Shown here piece after piece: positions 1-5,749 of a stretch of 6,124 nt of DNA. This DNA comes from Pseudonocardia sp. (lineage in GTDB: Bacteria > Actinomycetota > Actinomycetes > Mycobacteriales > Pseudonocardiaceae): contig JAKDLE010000196.1 in the NCBI GenBank assembly GCA_030453005.1, positions 1 through 6,124 of the forward strand, in the 5' to 3' direction. How positions within the stretch are numbered: the stretch's first letter is position 1; the number at the start of each line of letters is the position of its first letter. Position numbers and translations under genes: made by a program. Below the pieces are notes generated by a model. That model saw nothing but the letters and a program-made list of their open reading frames with translations, had not been told where the DNA came from and ran no database searches.

Positions 1-36
1 ACGGACCACGGCGATCACCGGCTGGACCGGCCTGGC

Positions 37-855
37 TCAGACGTGCCCGACGAGCGCGGAGATCCTACTCTGGAAGACGCGGAGCAGCTCGTCGCGCTCG
101 GCGGGGGCCAGCGACGTGGGGCGCACCTCGTCCCGCCAGCGGTAGTCCTCCAGCCAGGTGGCGACGGGCAGCGACTCCCAGCGCAGACCACCGGTGCCGA
201 CGAACGCACGCAGGGCGTCGATGCTGCGGGCGGCGTCGGACGACCCGCCCGGGCCGTGGGTGGACCGCAGGGTGGGCAGCTCGTCGGCGTACAGGTCGGA
301 CTTGGCCAGCGCCAGCACGAGCCAGCGTGGGCGGCGGTGCGCGGCGATGGCCAGCTTCAGGTGGGTCAACGTCTCGTCCAGCTCGGCCTGCTCCTGCGCC
401 CGGTGCTGGGCCAGCAGCTCGTCGAGCGACAGCGCGGCCGTGGCGGGCTCGGCGCCGTCCTCGCGGCGGCTGCGGAACCCGTGGGCGACGACGTGCACCA
501 CGCCCACGACCGGCTCGGCGTGCAGCAGCCGGGCCAGCGAGGCGTACCGCACCCCGCCCTCACCGTGCCCGGGCACGACCCGGAACCGCACGCCCCGACC
601 ACGCCACAACGGCTGGTCGATGTGCTCCTCCTGCTCCGAGCGCGACGCCGACGGGACGTAGGCACCGCGGGCCCGACGCTGCAGGTGCTGGGCCAGCACG
701 GTCTTGCCCGACCCGGCCGCTCCGGTCACGACGACCAGGGGGAACCGTTTGCCCCGCGCCTCGGTGACGGCCCCGAGCGCCTCGCGTCCGGCCTCAGCGG
801 CGAGCCGGGCGAGCCCGGCCGCCGCCCCGATGACAGCTCCCCCTGGTCTGGTCAC
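37..855 (-). CDS. P-loop GTPase-like protein of unknown function
   Basis: The predicted protein has 272 residues. A Walker A motif GAAGSGKT lies at about residues 45-52, after a strand VVVT. PGHGE at about 95-99 sits where a switch II (DxxG) motif is expected. A strand GVVHVVAHGF follows at about 118-127, and AKSD at about 184-187 resembles the NKxD base-recognition motif. This order fits small-GTPase-like P-loop proteins annotated in bacteria only as ATP/GTP-binding proteins. There is no signal peptide or membrane segment, so it is probably cytosolic. I chose the GTG at 855 because AGGGTG lies 7 nt upstream, overlapping the nadD stop. A GTG at 864 would add three residues. The frame stays open further upstream, but there it only shadows nadD. 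Its position directly after nadD implies co-transcription. The substrate and role are unknown. The degenerate G3 and G4 motifs leave nucleotide specificity open. Confidence 0.85.
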   Translation of the reverse strand: MTRPGGAVIGAAAGLARLAAEAGREALGAVTEARGKRFPLVVVTGAAGSGKTVLAQHLQRRARGAYVPSASRSEQEEHIDQPLWRGRGVRFRVVPGHGEGGVRYASLARLLHAEPVVGVVHVVAHGFRSRREDGAEPATAALSLDELLAQHRAQEQAELDETLTHLKLAIAAHRRPRWLVLALAKSDLYADELPTLRSTHGPGGSSDAARSIDALRAFVGTGGLRWESLPVATWLEDYRWRDEVRPTSLAPAERDELLRVFQSRISALVGHV

Positions 856-861
856 GGCCAA

Positions 862-867
862 CACCCT
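862..867 (-). promoter_or_regulatory. Ribosome binding site AGGGTG for the P-loop gene
   Basis: AGGGTG on the minus strand lies 7 nt before the GTG at 855 and overlaps the nadD stop codon (TAG, 866-868). This favours the 855 start over the GTG at 864, which has no such motif at a workable distance. It also suggests translation coupled to nadD. Confidence 0.45.
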
Positions 868-1453
868 AGAGCGCCCGGTACAGCCCGCGCTTCGCGATGT
901 ACTGCACGACGCCGTCGGGCACCAGATACCAGACCGGGCGCCCCTCCGCGACGCGACGGCGGCAGTCGGTGGACGAGATCGCCATGGCGGGCACCTCCAC
1001 GAGCGTGACGGCGCCGTCGGGCAGGTGGGCGTCCGCCAGCTCGTAGCCGGGGCGGGTGACGCCGACGAAGTGCGCGAGGTCGAACAGCTCATCGAGCTTG
1101 TGCCAGGACAGGATCGCGCCCAGCGCGTCGGCGCCGGTGATGAAGAACAGGGCGGCGTCGGGCTCGGCGGCCCGCAGGTCGCGCAGCGTGTCGACGGTGT
1201 AGGTGGGTCCGTCGCGGTCGAGGTCGACGCGGCTCACGGAGAACCGCGGGTTCGACGCCGTGGCGACGACGGTCATCAGGTAGCGCTCCTCGGCGGGGCT
1301 CACCGTGTGGCTGCCCTTCTGCCACGGCTGCCCGGTGGGGACGAACACGACCTCGTCCAGGCCGAAGCGGTCGGCCACCTCACTGGCGGCCACGAGGTGG
1401 CCGTGGTGGATCGGGTCGAACGTCCCGCCCATCACACCGATCCTGCGCTGCAC
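866..1453 (-). CDS. nadD: Nicotinate-nucleotide adenylyltransferase NadD
   Basis: NadD transfers AMP from ATP to nicotinic acid mononucleotide, giving deamido-NAD, the penultimate step of NAD synthesis in the cytosol. The 195-residue protein has the usual family length. The nucleotidyltransferase signature [11 protein letters not shown] is at residues 9-19, with the HxGH-type H16 and H19. The conserved GPTYTVDTL is at 82-90, FFITGADAL at 103-111, and the ATP-binding ISSTDCRRR at 159-167. The GTG at 1453 is the only start that keeps the first strand (RIGVMGGTF); the ATG at residue 8 would cut it. There is no Shine-Dalgarno, but TACTCT ends 6 nt before the GTG, so the transcript may be leaderless from its own promoter. 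The alkB-like gene ends 21 nt upstream, so read-through from there is also possible. In many actinobacteria nadD is followed by rsfS; here a P-loop gene follows. The family assignment is firm. Confidence 0.97.
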   Translation of the reverse strand: MQRRIGVMGGTFDPIHHGHLVAASEVADRFGLDEVVFVPTGQPWQKGSHTVSPAEERYLMTVVATASNPRFSVSRVDLDRDGPTYTVDTLRDLRAAEPDAALFFITGADALGAILSWHKLDELFDLAHFVGVTRPGYELADAHLPDGAVTLVEVPAMAISSTDCRRRVAEGRPVWYLVPDGVVQYIAKRGLYRAL

Positions 1454-1459
1454 CCGGGA

Positions 1460-1465
1460 AGAGTA
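1460..1465 (-). promoter_or_regulatory. Candidate -10 hexamer TACTCT for leaderless nadD
   Basis: TACTCT fits TAnnnT and ends 6 nt before the nadD GTG, so transcription would begin at or next to the start codon. It lies in the 21-nt gap after the alkB-like stop. No convincing -35 was seen, which is common for actinobacterial leaderless promoters. Confidence 0.4.
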
Positions 1466-1474
1466 CCCATCAGA

Positions 1475-2086
1475 TCAGCGCAGGTAGGCGTGCCGGAACT
1501 GCACGCTGATCCGGGGGCCCGCCGCCGCGCACTTGGGGACGGAGTGCTGCCAGGTGCGCTGGCACGACCCACCCATGACGAGCAGGTCGCCCGGCCCCGG
1601 ACGGAACGCGACCGACGCGCCCCCGCCGCGCGGACGCAGCCGGAACGGGCGCGCCGCGCCGAGCGACACCAGCGCGACGACGGCCTCCGGGAGCTCCCGG
1701 GCGACGCGGTCGCCGTGCCAGGCGACGCTGTCGGCGCCGTCGCGGTAGAGGTTCGCCCCGACCTGGGTGAGCTCCACGCCGTAGCGCTGCCCGAGCCGAG
1801 ACGCCATGTCGCGCAGCGGGCCCGGGGCGTCGGCGACCTGCCAGCGGTGCGTGAGCCGCGGCTCGGGGAGCACGCGGTCGTACATCCGGACCTCCCGCTG
1901 GGGACCCCAGGGGGTGTCGGCGAGCAGCCGCGCGAACAGCTCGTCGGCGCCTCGGCACCAACCGGGCAGGTGGTCGACCCAGGCGCCGTCGCCCAGCTCA
2001 CGACGGCGCAGGCCGTGGAACCCGACGTCCACCTCGACGCCCGGACCGTCGAGGAGCGACGGCTGCCAGGCGAGGTCGACGTCCAC
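1475..2086 (-). CDS. AlkB-like 2-oxoglutarate/Fe(II) dioxygenase (DNA alkylation repair)
   Basis: AlkB-family enzymes oxidise N-alkyl lesions such as 1-methyladenine and 3-methylcytosine, using 2-oxoglutarate, O2 and Fe(II), and release formaldehyde. The 203-residue protein shows the full active site. The iron triad is H124 and D126 (in AWHGD) and H181 (in WQHS). The 2-oxoglutarate arginines are R192 and R198, spaced RISVQFR like the R-x5-R of E. coli AlkB. The preceding ANLYRDGADSVAWHGD matches the family's N-Y-x-G-x-D-x-x-x-x-H-x-D region. I chose the GTG at 2086 because MDVDLAWQPSLL looks like the N-terminus of actinobacterial relatives and a -10-like TAAGGT ends 7 nt before it. An in-frame ATG at 2116 would lie inside the LexA box and is unlikely. 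The gene heads a leftward cluster with nadD and is divergent from the DUF6578 gene. The LexA-type box upstream suggests SOS induction. The exact substrate (DNA, RNA or another molecule) cannot be read from sequence. Confidence 0.93.
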   Translation of the reverse strand: MDVDLAWQPSLLDGPGVEVDVGFHGLRRRELGDGAWVDHLPGWCRGADELFARLLADTPWGPQREVRMYDRVLPEPRLTHRWQVADAPGPLRDMASRLGQRYGVELTQVGANLYRDGADSVAWHGDRVARELPEAVVALVSLGAARPFRLRPRGGGASVAFRPGPGDLLVMGGSCQRTWQHSVPKCAAAGPRISVQFRHAYLR

Positions 2087-2093
2087 CCGCCCG

Positions 2094-2099
2094 ACCTTA
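2094..2099 (-). promoter_or_regulatory. Candidate -10 hexamer TAAGGT for the alkB-like gene
   Basis: TAAGGT lies 7 nt before the GTG at 2086, consistent with a leaderless transcript. Alternatively the AAGG within it could act as a weak Shine-Dalgarno at about 8 nt. With a 17-nt spacer the -35 position is TCGAAC (2117-2122 on the minus strand), inside the LexA-type box, so bound LexA would block RNA polymerase. Confidence 0.45.
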
Positions 2100-2107
2100 C
2101 CCCAGAA

Positions 2108-2121
2108 CGAACACATGTTCG
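2108..2121. promoter_or_regulatory. LexA (SOS) box CGAACACATGTTCG
   Basis: The 14-mer consists of perfect inverted half-sites CGAAC and GTTCG around ACAT. It matches every position of the Gram-positive SOS consensus CGAACRNRYGTTYG and the mycobacterial form with the GTTCG(A) half-site. It lies 21 nt from the alkB-like GTG and 33 nt from the DUF6578 ATG, in the shared divergent promoter region. It overlaps the expected -35 position of both. Repression by LexA and release on DNA damage is the inferred role. Consensus and position are seen directly; binding is not shown. Confidence 0.8.
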
Positions 2122-2138
2122 ATGCCTCGCGGGCATCG
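2120..2138. repeat. Perfect 7-bp inverted repeat next to the LexA box
   Basis: CGATGCC (2120-2126) and GGCATCG (2132-2138) are exact reverse complements around a 5-nt centre. The repeat shares two bases with the LexA box and ends just before the -10-like TATCGT of the DUF6578 gene. It could be a second operator, or a chance palindrome. Confidence 0.4.
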
Positions 2139-2139
2139 C

Positions 2140-4092
2140 TTATCGTCGCGTTCCATGGCGCCCACCTCGCTCGTCCCCATCTGGATGGGCTCCTGGCAGC
2201 ACGAGTGCTGCGGCGAGCCTTTCGCCGTGGGCGACCGCGTGCGTTGGACACTGCGCCCCGCCGACCTGGAGGTGGTCCGCGGCGGCGGCCCGACGGTCGT
2301 CGGCCGCGGCGACCTGGCCGTCGTCCTCGCACCGGGGCAGTCGCACCGGCTGGTACACCGGCAGACCGAGGAGCGCCCGCCGGGGCGCTGGTACCCGGTA
2401 CCGGGCTCGGCCGAGCTGAAGGACGTGACGGAGGCCGACCGGTCGGGCGGCGGTGTCGGGTTCCTGGTGGAGCTCGCCGTACGCCTGTGAGACGACGGAC
2501 GCGGCCGCCCCCCCGGGTGGGCCGCCGCCCCCGCCGTTCACCGGGCGGCCGGCGCTCACCCCCCCCGGGGCGTGGGGGGGCCCCCCCCCCGCCGTGCCCG
2601 CACCGGCCGGGCCTGCGGGGGCGCCGGTCGGAACCAGTTCGAGGGTGGCCGACAGGGTCGCCACCGCGTAGGCGATGGCGTCGGCGTTCTGGTCGAGCAC
2701 CTCGACGCTGGTGTTGTCGAAGGTGTCGCACGCCTGGTGGTAGCACGGGTCGTAGGCCTCGCCCGCCGTACCGCCGTAGGTCGCCGCCTGCGCCTCGGTC
2801 TTGATCCCCTCGGCCCCGGTGAACAGCCCACCCGCGGGCACGCCCGCCGCGATGAAGGGGCCGTAGTCGGAGCGGCCGTCGAAGTCGGTGCCCTCGTAGG
2901 CCAGGCCGCGCTCGGTGTAGAACGCCTCGAACACGTCCTCGACGGCCTCCGAGCCCTCCGGCCCGGCCGGTGCGCCGACCAGGTCGGAGTCGTCGCCGTC
3001 GTAGACGAACCGGACGTAGTTCGGTGAGCCGACCATGTCGAAGTTCAGGTAGGAGCTGATGCGGTCGAGCTCCGGCGCGGGCAGGGTGCTCACGTAGTGA
3101 TCCGCGCCGAGCAGGCCCAGCTCCTCCGCGCCCCACCACGCGAAGCGGATGGTCTGCTCCGGTTTCGTCTTGGCGATCTTCTTCGCGACCTCGAGGATCG
3201 CGGCGCTGCCACTGCCGTTGTCGTTGATACCGGGGCCCGCGGGCACCGAGTCGAGGTGCGCGCCGACCATGAGCACGCTGTCGGTGCGTCCGGGGACCTC
3301 GGCGAACACGTTCGTCGTGGTGCGGTCACCCGCCTCCGAGGTGGTCTCCAGCGCGACCTGCGTGCCCGCCAGCTCGGCGCCGAGAGCGAACGTGGTGCCG
3401 ACCACGGGGAGGTCGACGGGGGCGCCCAGGGTGCCCTGCAGCAGCCCGTCGGCCGCCTCGTCGGCACCGGAGTTGAAGATGATCGCGCCCCCGGCACCGG
3501 CGGCGAGGGCGTTGGCCGCCTTGGTGCCGAACGTGCACGAGCCGCGCTGGATCAGGGCGATCTGTCCGGCGACCTCGGGGCCGAAGTCCGCGGCCTCGCA
3601 GCCGCTGGTCGGGCCGGGGTCGACGGGCACCGCCGTGCCCGCGACGGCGCCGCTCCCGGAGAACGTCATCGTGGCGAAGTCGGTGCCCGCCTCGTAGACG
3701 GCCGGGTTCGGGTCCGTCCGCTTCAGCGACTCGCTCAGGATCTGGAAGAACGGGAACGTGAAGTCCTGTGTGGTGACGTCGAGGCGCGCGGACTCGGCCT
3801 GCGCGACGACGTAGTCGACGGAGGCGTCGTAGCCGGGCAGGCCAGAGGCGCGGTTGCCACCATTGGCGTCGGCGATCTCCTGCAGCGCCTGCTGGTGGGC
3901 GCGCACGCCCTCGACCGTGACGCACTCCATGAGCTTCTCGGCGCTGTTGTTGGTGCGGTTGTCGCACGCGGCGGGTGCGGGGGCGGCGGGCGACGCGGCG
4001 GCCGGGGTGACGGCCAACAGTGTGCTCGCGAGTGCGGCGAGGCCGACGACGGCCACGGTCCGTGATCGACGGGCCAGGGATGTTGCGGTCAT
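2140..4092 (-). CDS. Secreted M28 zinc aminopeptidase with PA domain; 3' end likely frame-disrupted
   Basis: This is an exported zinc exopeptidase of the S. griseus aminopeptidase type. A Sec-like signal peptide (RRSR, a hydrophobic core at about 13-30, then AAASPA) spans about residues 1-34. A PA-type insert with IALIQRGSCTFGTKA lies at about 178-192. The M28 metal site is complete: H279 (GAHLDS), bridging D291 (NDNGSG), catalytic E323 and ligand E324 (GAEELG), D352 (FDMVGS) and H452. C450 and C455 flank H452 and probably form a disulfide. The ATG at 4092 has AAGGTGG about 10 nt upstream. The coordinates given are those of the uninterrupted frame (650 codons). Recognisable protein ends near residue 490 (about 2623), followed by a Gly/Pro/Ala tail made by the homopolymer tract and then antisense of the DUF6578 gene. 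The natural stop is probably the TGA at 2556-2558, reached by a one-base shift, giving about 512 residues. The peptidase core is certain; the C-terminus is not. Confidence 0.93.
   Translation of the reverse strand: MTATSLARRSRTVAVVGLAALASTLLAVTPAAASPAAPAPAACDNRTNNSAEKLMECVTVEGVRAHQQALQEIADANGGNRASGLPGYDASVDYVVAQAESARLDVTTQDFTFPFFQILSESLKRTDPNPAVYEAGTDFATMTFSGSGAVAGTAVPVDPGPTSGCEAADFGPEVAGQIALIQRGSCTFGTKAANALAAGAGGAIIFNSGADEAADGLLQGTLGAPVDLPVVGTTFALGAELAGTQVALETTSEAGDRTTTNVFAEVPGRTDSVLMVGAHLDSVPAGPGINDNGSGSAAILEVAKKIAKTKPEQTIRFAWWGAEELGLLGADHYVSTLPAPELDRISSYLNFDMVGSPNYVRFVYDGDDSDLVGAPAGPEGSEAVEDVFEAFYTERGLAYEGTDFDGRSDYGPFIAAGVPAGGLFTGAEGIKTEAQAATYGGTAGEAYDPCYHQACDTFDNTSVEVLDQNADAIAYAVATLSATLELVPTGAPAGPAGAGTAGGGPPHAPGGVSAGRPVNGGGGGPPGGAAASVVSQAYGELHQEPDTAARPVGLRHVLQLGRARYRVPAPRRALLGLPVYQPVRLPRCEDDGQVAAADDRRAAAADHLQVGGAQCPTHAVAHGERLAAALVLPGAHPDGDERGGRHGTRR
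2141..2146 (+). promoter_or_regulatory. Candidate -10 hexamer TATCGT for the DUF6578 gene
   Basis: TATCGT fits TAnnnT and ends 8 nt before the ATG at 2155. There is no Shine-Dalgarno, so a leaderless or nearly leaderless transcript is expected. The -35 position at a 17-nt spacer (2118-2123) overlaps the LexA-type box. Confidence 0.4.
2155..2490 (+). CDS. DUF6578-like small protein, function unknown
   Basis: The predicted protein has 111 residues. The N-terminal stretch WMGSWQHECCGEPFAVGDRV (about residues 10-29), with paired cysteines C18 and C19 before a G-x-P-F-x-V-G-D segment, resembles the actinobacterial DUF6578 family as I remember it. The paired Cys and nearby His could bind a metal, but this is speculation. 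No signal peptide or membrane segment is seen, so it is probably cytosolic. The ATG at 2155 is chosen because it begins right before the conserved part and has a TATCGT hexamer 8 nt upstream; an upstream in-frame ATG at 2122 lies next to the LexA box. The gene is divergent from the alkB-like gene across the LexA box, suggesting shared damage control. Its whole length is antisense to the open 3' extension of the M28 frame, so automated callers may have dropped it. Confidence 0.78.
   Translation: MAPTSLVPIWMGSWQHECCGEPFAVGDRVRWTLRPADLEVVRGGGPTVVGRGDLAVVLAPGQSHRLVHRQTEERPPGRWYPVPGSAELKDVTEADRSGGGVGFLVELAVRL
2502..2551. terminator. Possible bidirectional terminator hairpin
   Basis: CGGCCGCCC (2502-2510) and GGGCGGCCG (2543-2551) are perfect 9-bp complements with a 32-nt loop that itself contains short GC repeats. 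It begins 11 nt after the DUF6578 stop, between convergent genes. No T-tract follows, which is common in high-GC actinobacteria. In DNA this GC-rich a hairpin of this size can arise by chance. Confidence 0.3.
2508..2590. repeat. C/G homopolymer cluster
   Basis: The 83-bp stretch holds C7 (2508-2514), C5 (2528-2532), C8 (2559-2566), G7 (2574-2580) and C10 (2581-2590). G7 followed by C10 forms a 14-bp perfect palindrome at 2574-2587. Nothing else in the window has runs like these. The reading frame of the M28 gene becomes unreliable across this tract. Confidence 0.85.
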
Positions 4093-4094
4093 GC

Positions 4095-4109
4095 GGTGGG
4101 TTCCACCTT
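4095..4109 (-). promoter_or_regulatory. M28 ribosome binding site within a small hairpin
   Basis: AAGGTGG (4109-4103) is the best Shine-Dalgarno before the ATG at 4092, with about 10 nt spacing. GGTGG and CCACC (4107-4103 and 4099-4095) can pair around a 3-nt loop, so the site may be partly masked. A 5-bp stem is only moderately stable. Confidence 0.35.
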
Positions 4110-4118
4110 CGAGTCGCG

Positions 4119-4142
4119 GTGACCCGCTCCGTCACGGGTCAC
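4119..4142. repeat. 8-bp inverted repeat in the M28 upstream region
   Basis: GTGACCCG (4119-4126) and CGGGTCAC (4135-4142) are perfect complements with an 8-nt centre. A third copy, GTGACCC, lies at 4151-4157 and overlaps the candidate -10 of M28. CTCCGTC also occurs twice between the copies (4127-4133 and 4142-4148). It could be an operator for M28. It could also be a transcript hairpin ending the upstream VWA gene, whose stop is 67 nt away. Confidence 0.45.
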
Positions 4143-4153
4143 TCCGTCGCGTG

Positions 4154-4182
4154 ACCCTGCCCAGCGGGGATCCGCACGTCAA
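4154..4182 (-). promoter_or_regulatory. Candidate promoter of the M28 gene (TTGACG-17-CAGGGT)
   Basis: On the minus strand TTGACG (4182-4177) is followed by a 17-nt spacer and CAGGGT (4159-4154). The -35 is near consensus and the -10 keeps the A2 and T6 positions. Transcription from about 4147 would give a leader of about 55 nt carrying the inverted repeat and the Shine-Dalgarno. Confidence 0.45.
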
Positions 4183-4209
4183 GGGGTGTTCTCGCGGCAT
4201 GCGCCTGTG

Positions 4210-5640
4210 CTAGACGGGCAGCAGCGCCTCGACGACGTCGGCCAGCTGGGCCGCGGTGCGGCACTCGTGCATGGGGATGACGTCGGCGTACCGCAATGCT
4301 GCGGAGTCGCCGCTGCCCCACTGCCTGCGGGGTTCGGGGTTGAGCCAGTGTGCGTGCCGGGCCTGCCCGACGAGCCGCCCCAGCACGGTCAGGTTGGGGT
4401 CGCGGAAGTTGGTGCGGGCGTCGCCGAGGATCAGCAGCGACGTCTTGGAGGTGACCGCCTCACCCCAGAACTCGGCGAACCCGCCCAGTGCGCTGCCGTA
4501 GTCGCTGTGGCCGTCGAACGCCACGAGCTCGGCCTCGCGCAGCACCCGCGCCATCACGTCGGACAGCTCCGCGCCCGGCTCGAACAGGTGCGTGACCTCG
4601 TCGGCCCGCTCGACGAACGCGAACACGCGCACCTTGCTGAACTGCTCCCGAAGTGCCTGCACCAGTAGCAGCGTGAAGTGGCTGAACCCCGCGACCGAGC
4701 CCGAGACGTCGCAGAGGACCACCAGCTCCGGACGGCCGGGACGGCGCGTGCGGTACGCCGGGCGCATCGGCACCCCGCCGGTGGACATCGAGCGGCGCAG
4801 CGTGCGGCGCATGTCGAGGGTGCCGCGCCTGGCGTGCTTGCGGCGCACCGCCAAGCTGCTCGCGAGCCGCCGGGCGAGCGGGTGCACGAGGCGACGCAGC
4901 GTGGTGAGCTGCTCGGCGTAGGCGGAGAGGAACTCCACCTGCTCGGCCTGCCGGGGTACCGCGTTCCTCGCCACCTGCTCGCGCCCGCGGTGCTCCGCGG
5001 TGCGGCGACGCACCTCGTCGGTGACCATCGTGCGGAACGCGGCGATGCGGTCGCGGATCTCGCGGCGCAGCACCTCGTCGGCGAACGGGCCCTCGTCGGG
5101 GTGGTCGCCGCGCAGGTCGTCGACGATCCGGGCCAGCAGCGTCTCCGGCGAGAGCATCCGCAACGCCTGGTAGGCCGACCAGCTCGGCTGCCCGCCCGCT
5201 CTCTTGCTCCCCGCCCCGGCCCCGCCGGAGGTGCCCAGCGCGTCGACGACGGCCCGGGCGAGGTCGGTCAGCGCCGCGGTGTCACCGTCCCGCAACAGGT
5301 CGGCGAGGATGTCCCGCAGGGCGTCGACGTCGACCGGGCCGTCCTCGGCGTCGTCGACGCGGGGCACCTCCACCTCGGCGCTCCCGCGTCCGAGCGCGGC
5401 CGGGAAGTACAGCTCGAACAGCGTGTCGAACACCTGCCGCTGCCCGGAGCGGCGCAGCAGCGCGGCGGCCAGGCCCTCCCGCAGGTGCTCGCGGTGCAGC
5501 AGGTCGAGCGCGCCGAGCACGCGGGCGGCGTCGACGGTCTCCCCCGGGCCGACGGCCACGCCGTGCCGCCGCATGGCCGACACGAAGTCGACCAGGTGAC
5601 CGGGCAGGCCGTGCTCGGAGGCCAGGCGGGTGGTGTCCAC
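4210..5640 (-). CDS. CoxE-like von Willebrand factor A domain protein
   Basis: The 476-residue protein has a charged helical N-terminal two thirds and a C-terminal VWA domain. VVLCDVSGSV gives the MIDAS D311, S313 and S315. HSDYGSAL (S379) replaces the usual third MIDAS loop threonine with serine. LILGDARTNFRDP (D407) and the late WLNPEP with W-G-x-G-D-S are typical of the CoxE-like family. These proteins usually act in the cytosol with a MoxR-type AAA+ ATPase to assemble or activate metal enzymes; CoxE itself serves CO dehydrogenase. No ATPase gene is present here, and upstream lies a divergent small membrane gene. There is no Shine-Dalgarno. I chose the GTG at 5640 because CATGAT, a fair -10, ends 6 nt before it. 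A GTG at 5655 would add five residues, and one at 5739 would add a Ser/Arg-rich stretch unlike the family. The family is firm; the partner and target are unknown. Confidence 0.92.
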   Translation of the reverse strand: MDTTRLASEHGLPGHLVDFVSAMRRHGVAVGPGETVDAARVLGALDLLHREHLREGLAAALLRRSGQRQVFDTLFELYFPAALGRGSAEVEVPRVDDAEDGPVDVDALRDILADLLRDGDTAALTDLARAVVDALGTSGGAGAGSKRAGGQPSWSAYQALRMLSPETLLARIVDDLRGDHPDEGPFADEVLRREIRDRIAAFRTMVTDEVRRRTAEHRGREQVARNAVPRQAEQVEFLSAYAEQLTTLRRLVHPLARRLASSLAVRRKHARRGTLDMRRTLRRSMSTGGVPMRPAYRTRRPGRPELVVLCDVSGSVAGFSHFTLLLVQALREQFSKVRVFAFVERADEVTHLFEPGAELSDVMARVLREAELVAFDGHSDYGSALGGFAEFWGEAVTSKTSLLILGDARTNFRDPNLTVLGRLVGQARHAHWLNPEPRRQWGSGDSAALRYADVIPMHECRTAAQLADVVEALLPV

Positions 5641-5743
5641 CTGCCCATCATGCACCCGGCCGATCGAGCACACTGACCCCGACGACGAGGAGCCCGATGG
5701 ACGTCGACGTGCGCACGGAGACCGTGATCCACCCGGCACAGAC

Positions 5744-5749
5744 TAGCCT
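5744..5749 (+). promoter_or_regulatory. Candidate -10 hexamer TAGCCT
   Basis: TAGCCT fits TAnnnT and ends 7 nt before the GTG at 5757, the same layout as upstream of the alkB-like gene. No clear -35 is present. It supports a leaderless start for the small membrane protein gene. Confidence 0.35.

Noticed and set aside
1..36. Possible start of a further leftward gene (such as rsfS) after the P-loop gene
   Set aside because: Only 36 nt are present, with a GTG at 18 but no ribosome binding site and too few codons to identify anything.
2084..2116. ATG at 2116 as the alkB-like start
   Set aside because: It lies within the LexA box, and the added residues do not look like part of the family. The GTG at 2086 has a -10-like element at leaderless distance.
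704..2419. A 571-codon open frame on the plus strand
   Set aside because: It lies antisense to nadD and the alkB-like gene and has low-complexity Arg/Gly/Pro/Val composition. It is a shadow of GC-rich codons on the other strand.
2574..2587. G7C7 palindrome as an intrinsic terminator
   Set aside because: It has no loop for a hairpin and no T-tract, and it lies within the probable coding end of M28. It is better treated as part of the homopolymer cluster.
1475..3139. The alkB-like frame extended upstream to 554 codons
   Set aside because: The extension runs through the LexA box, antisense through DUF6578 and out of frame through M28. Only the last 203 residues resemble a protein family.
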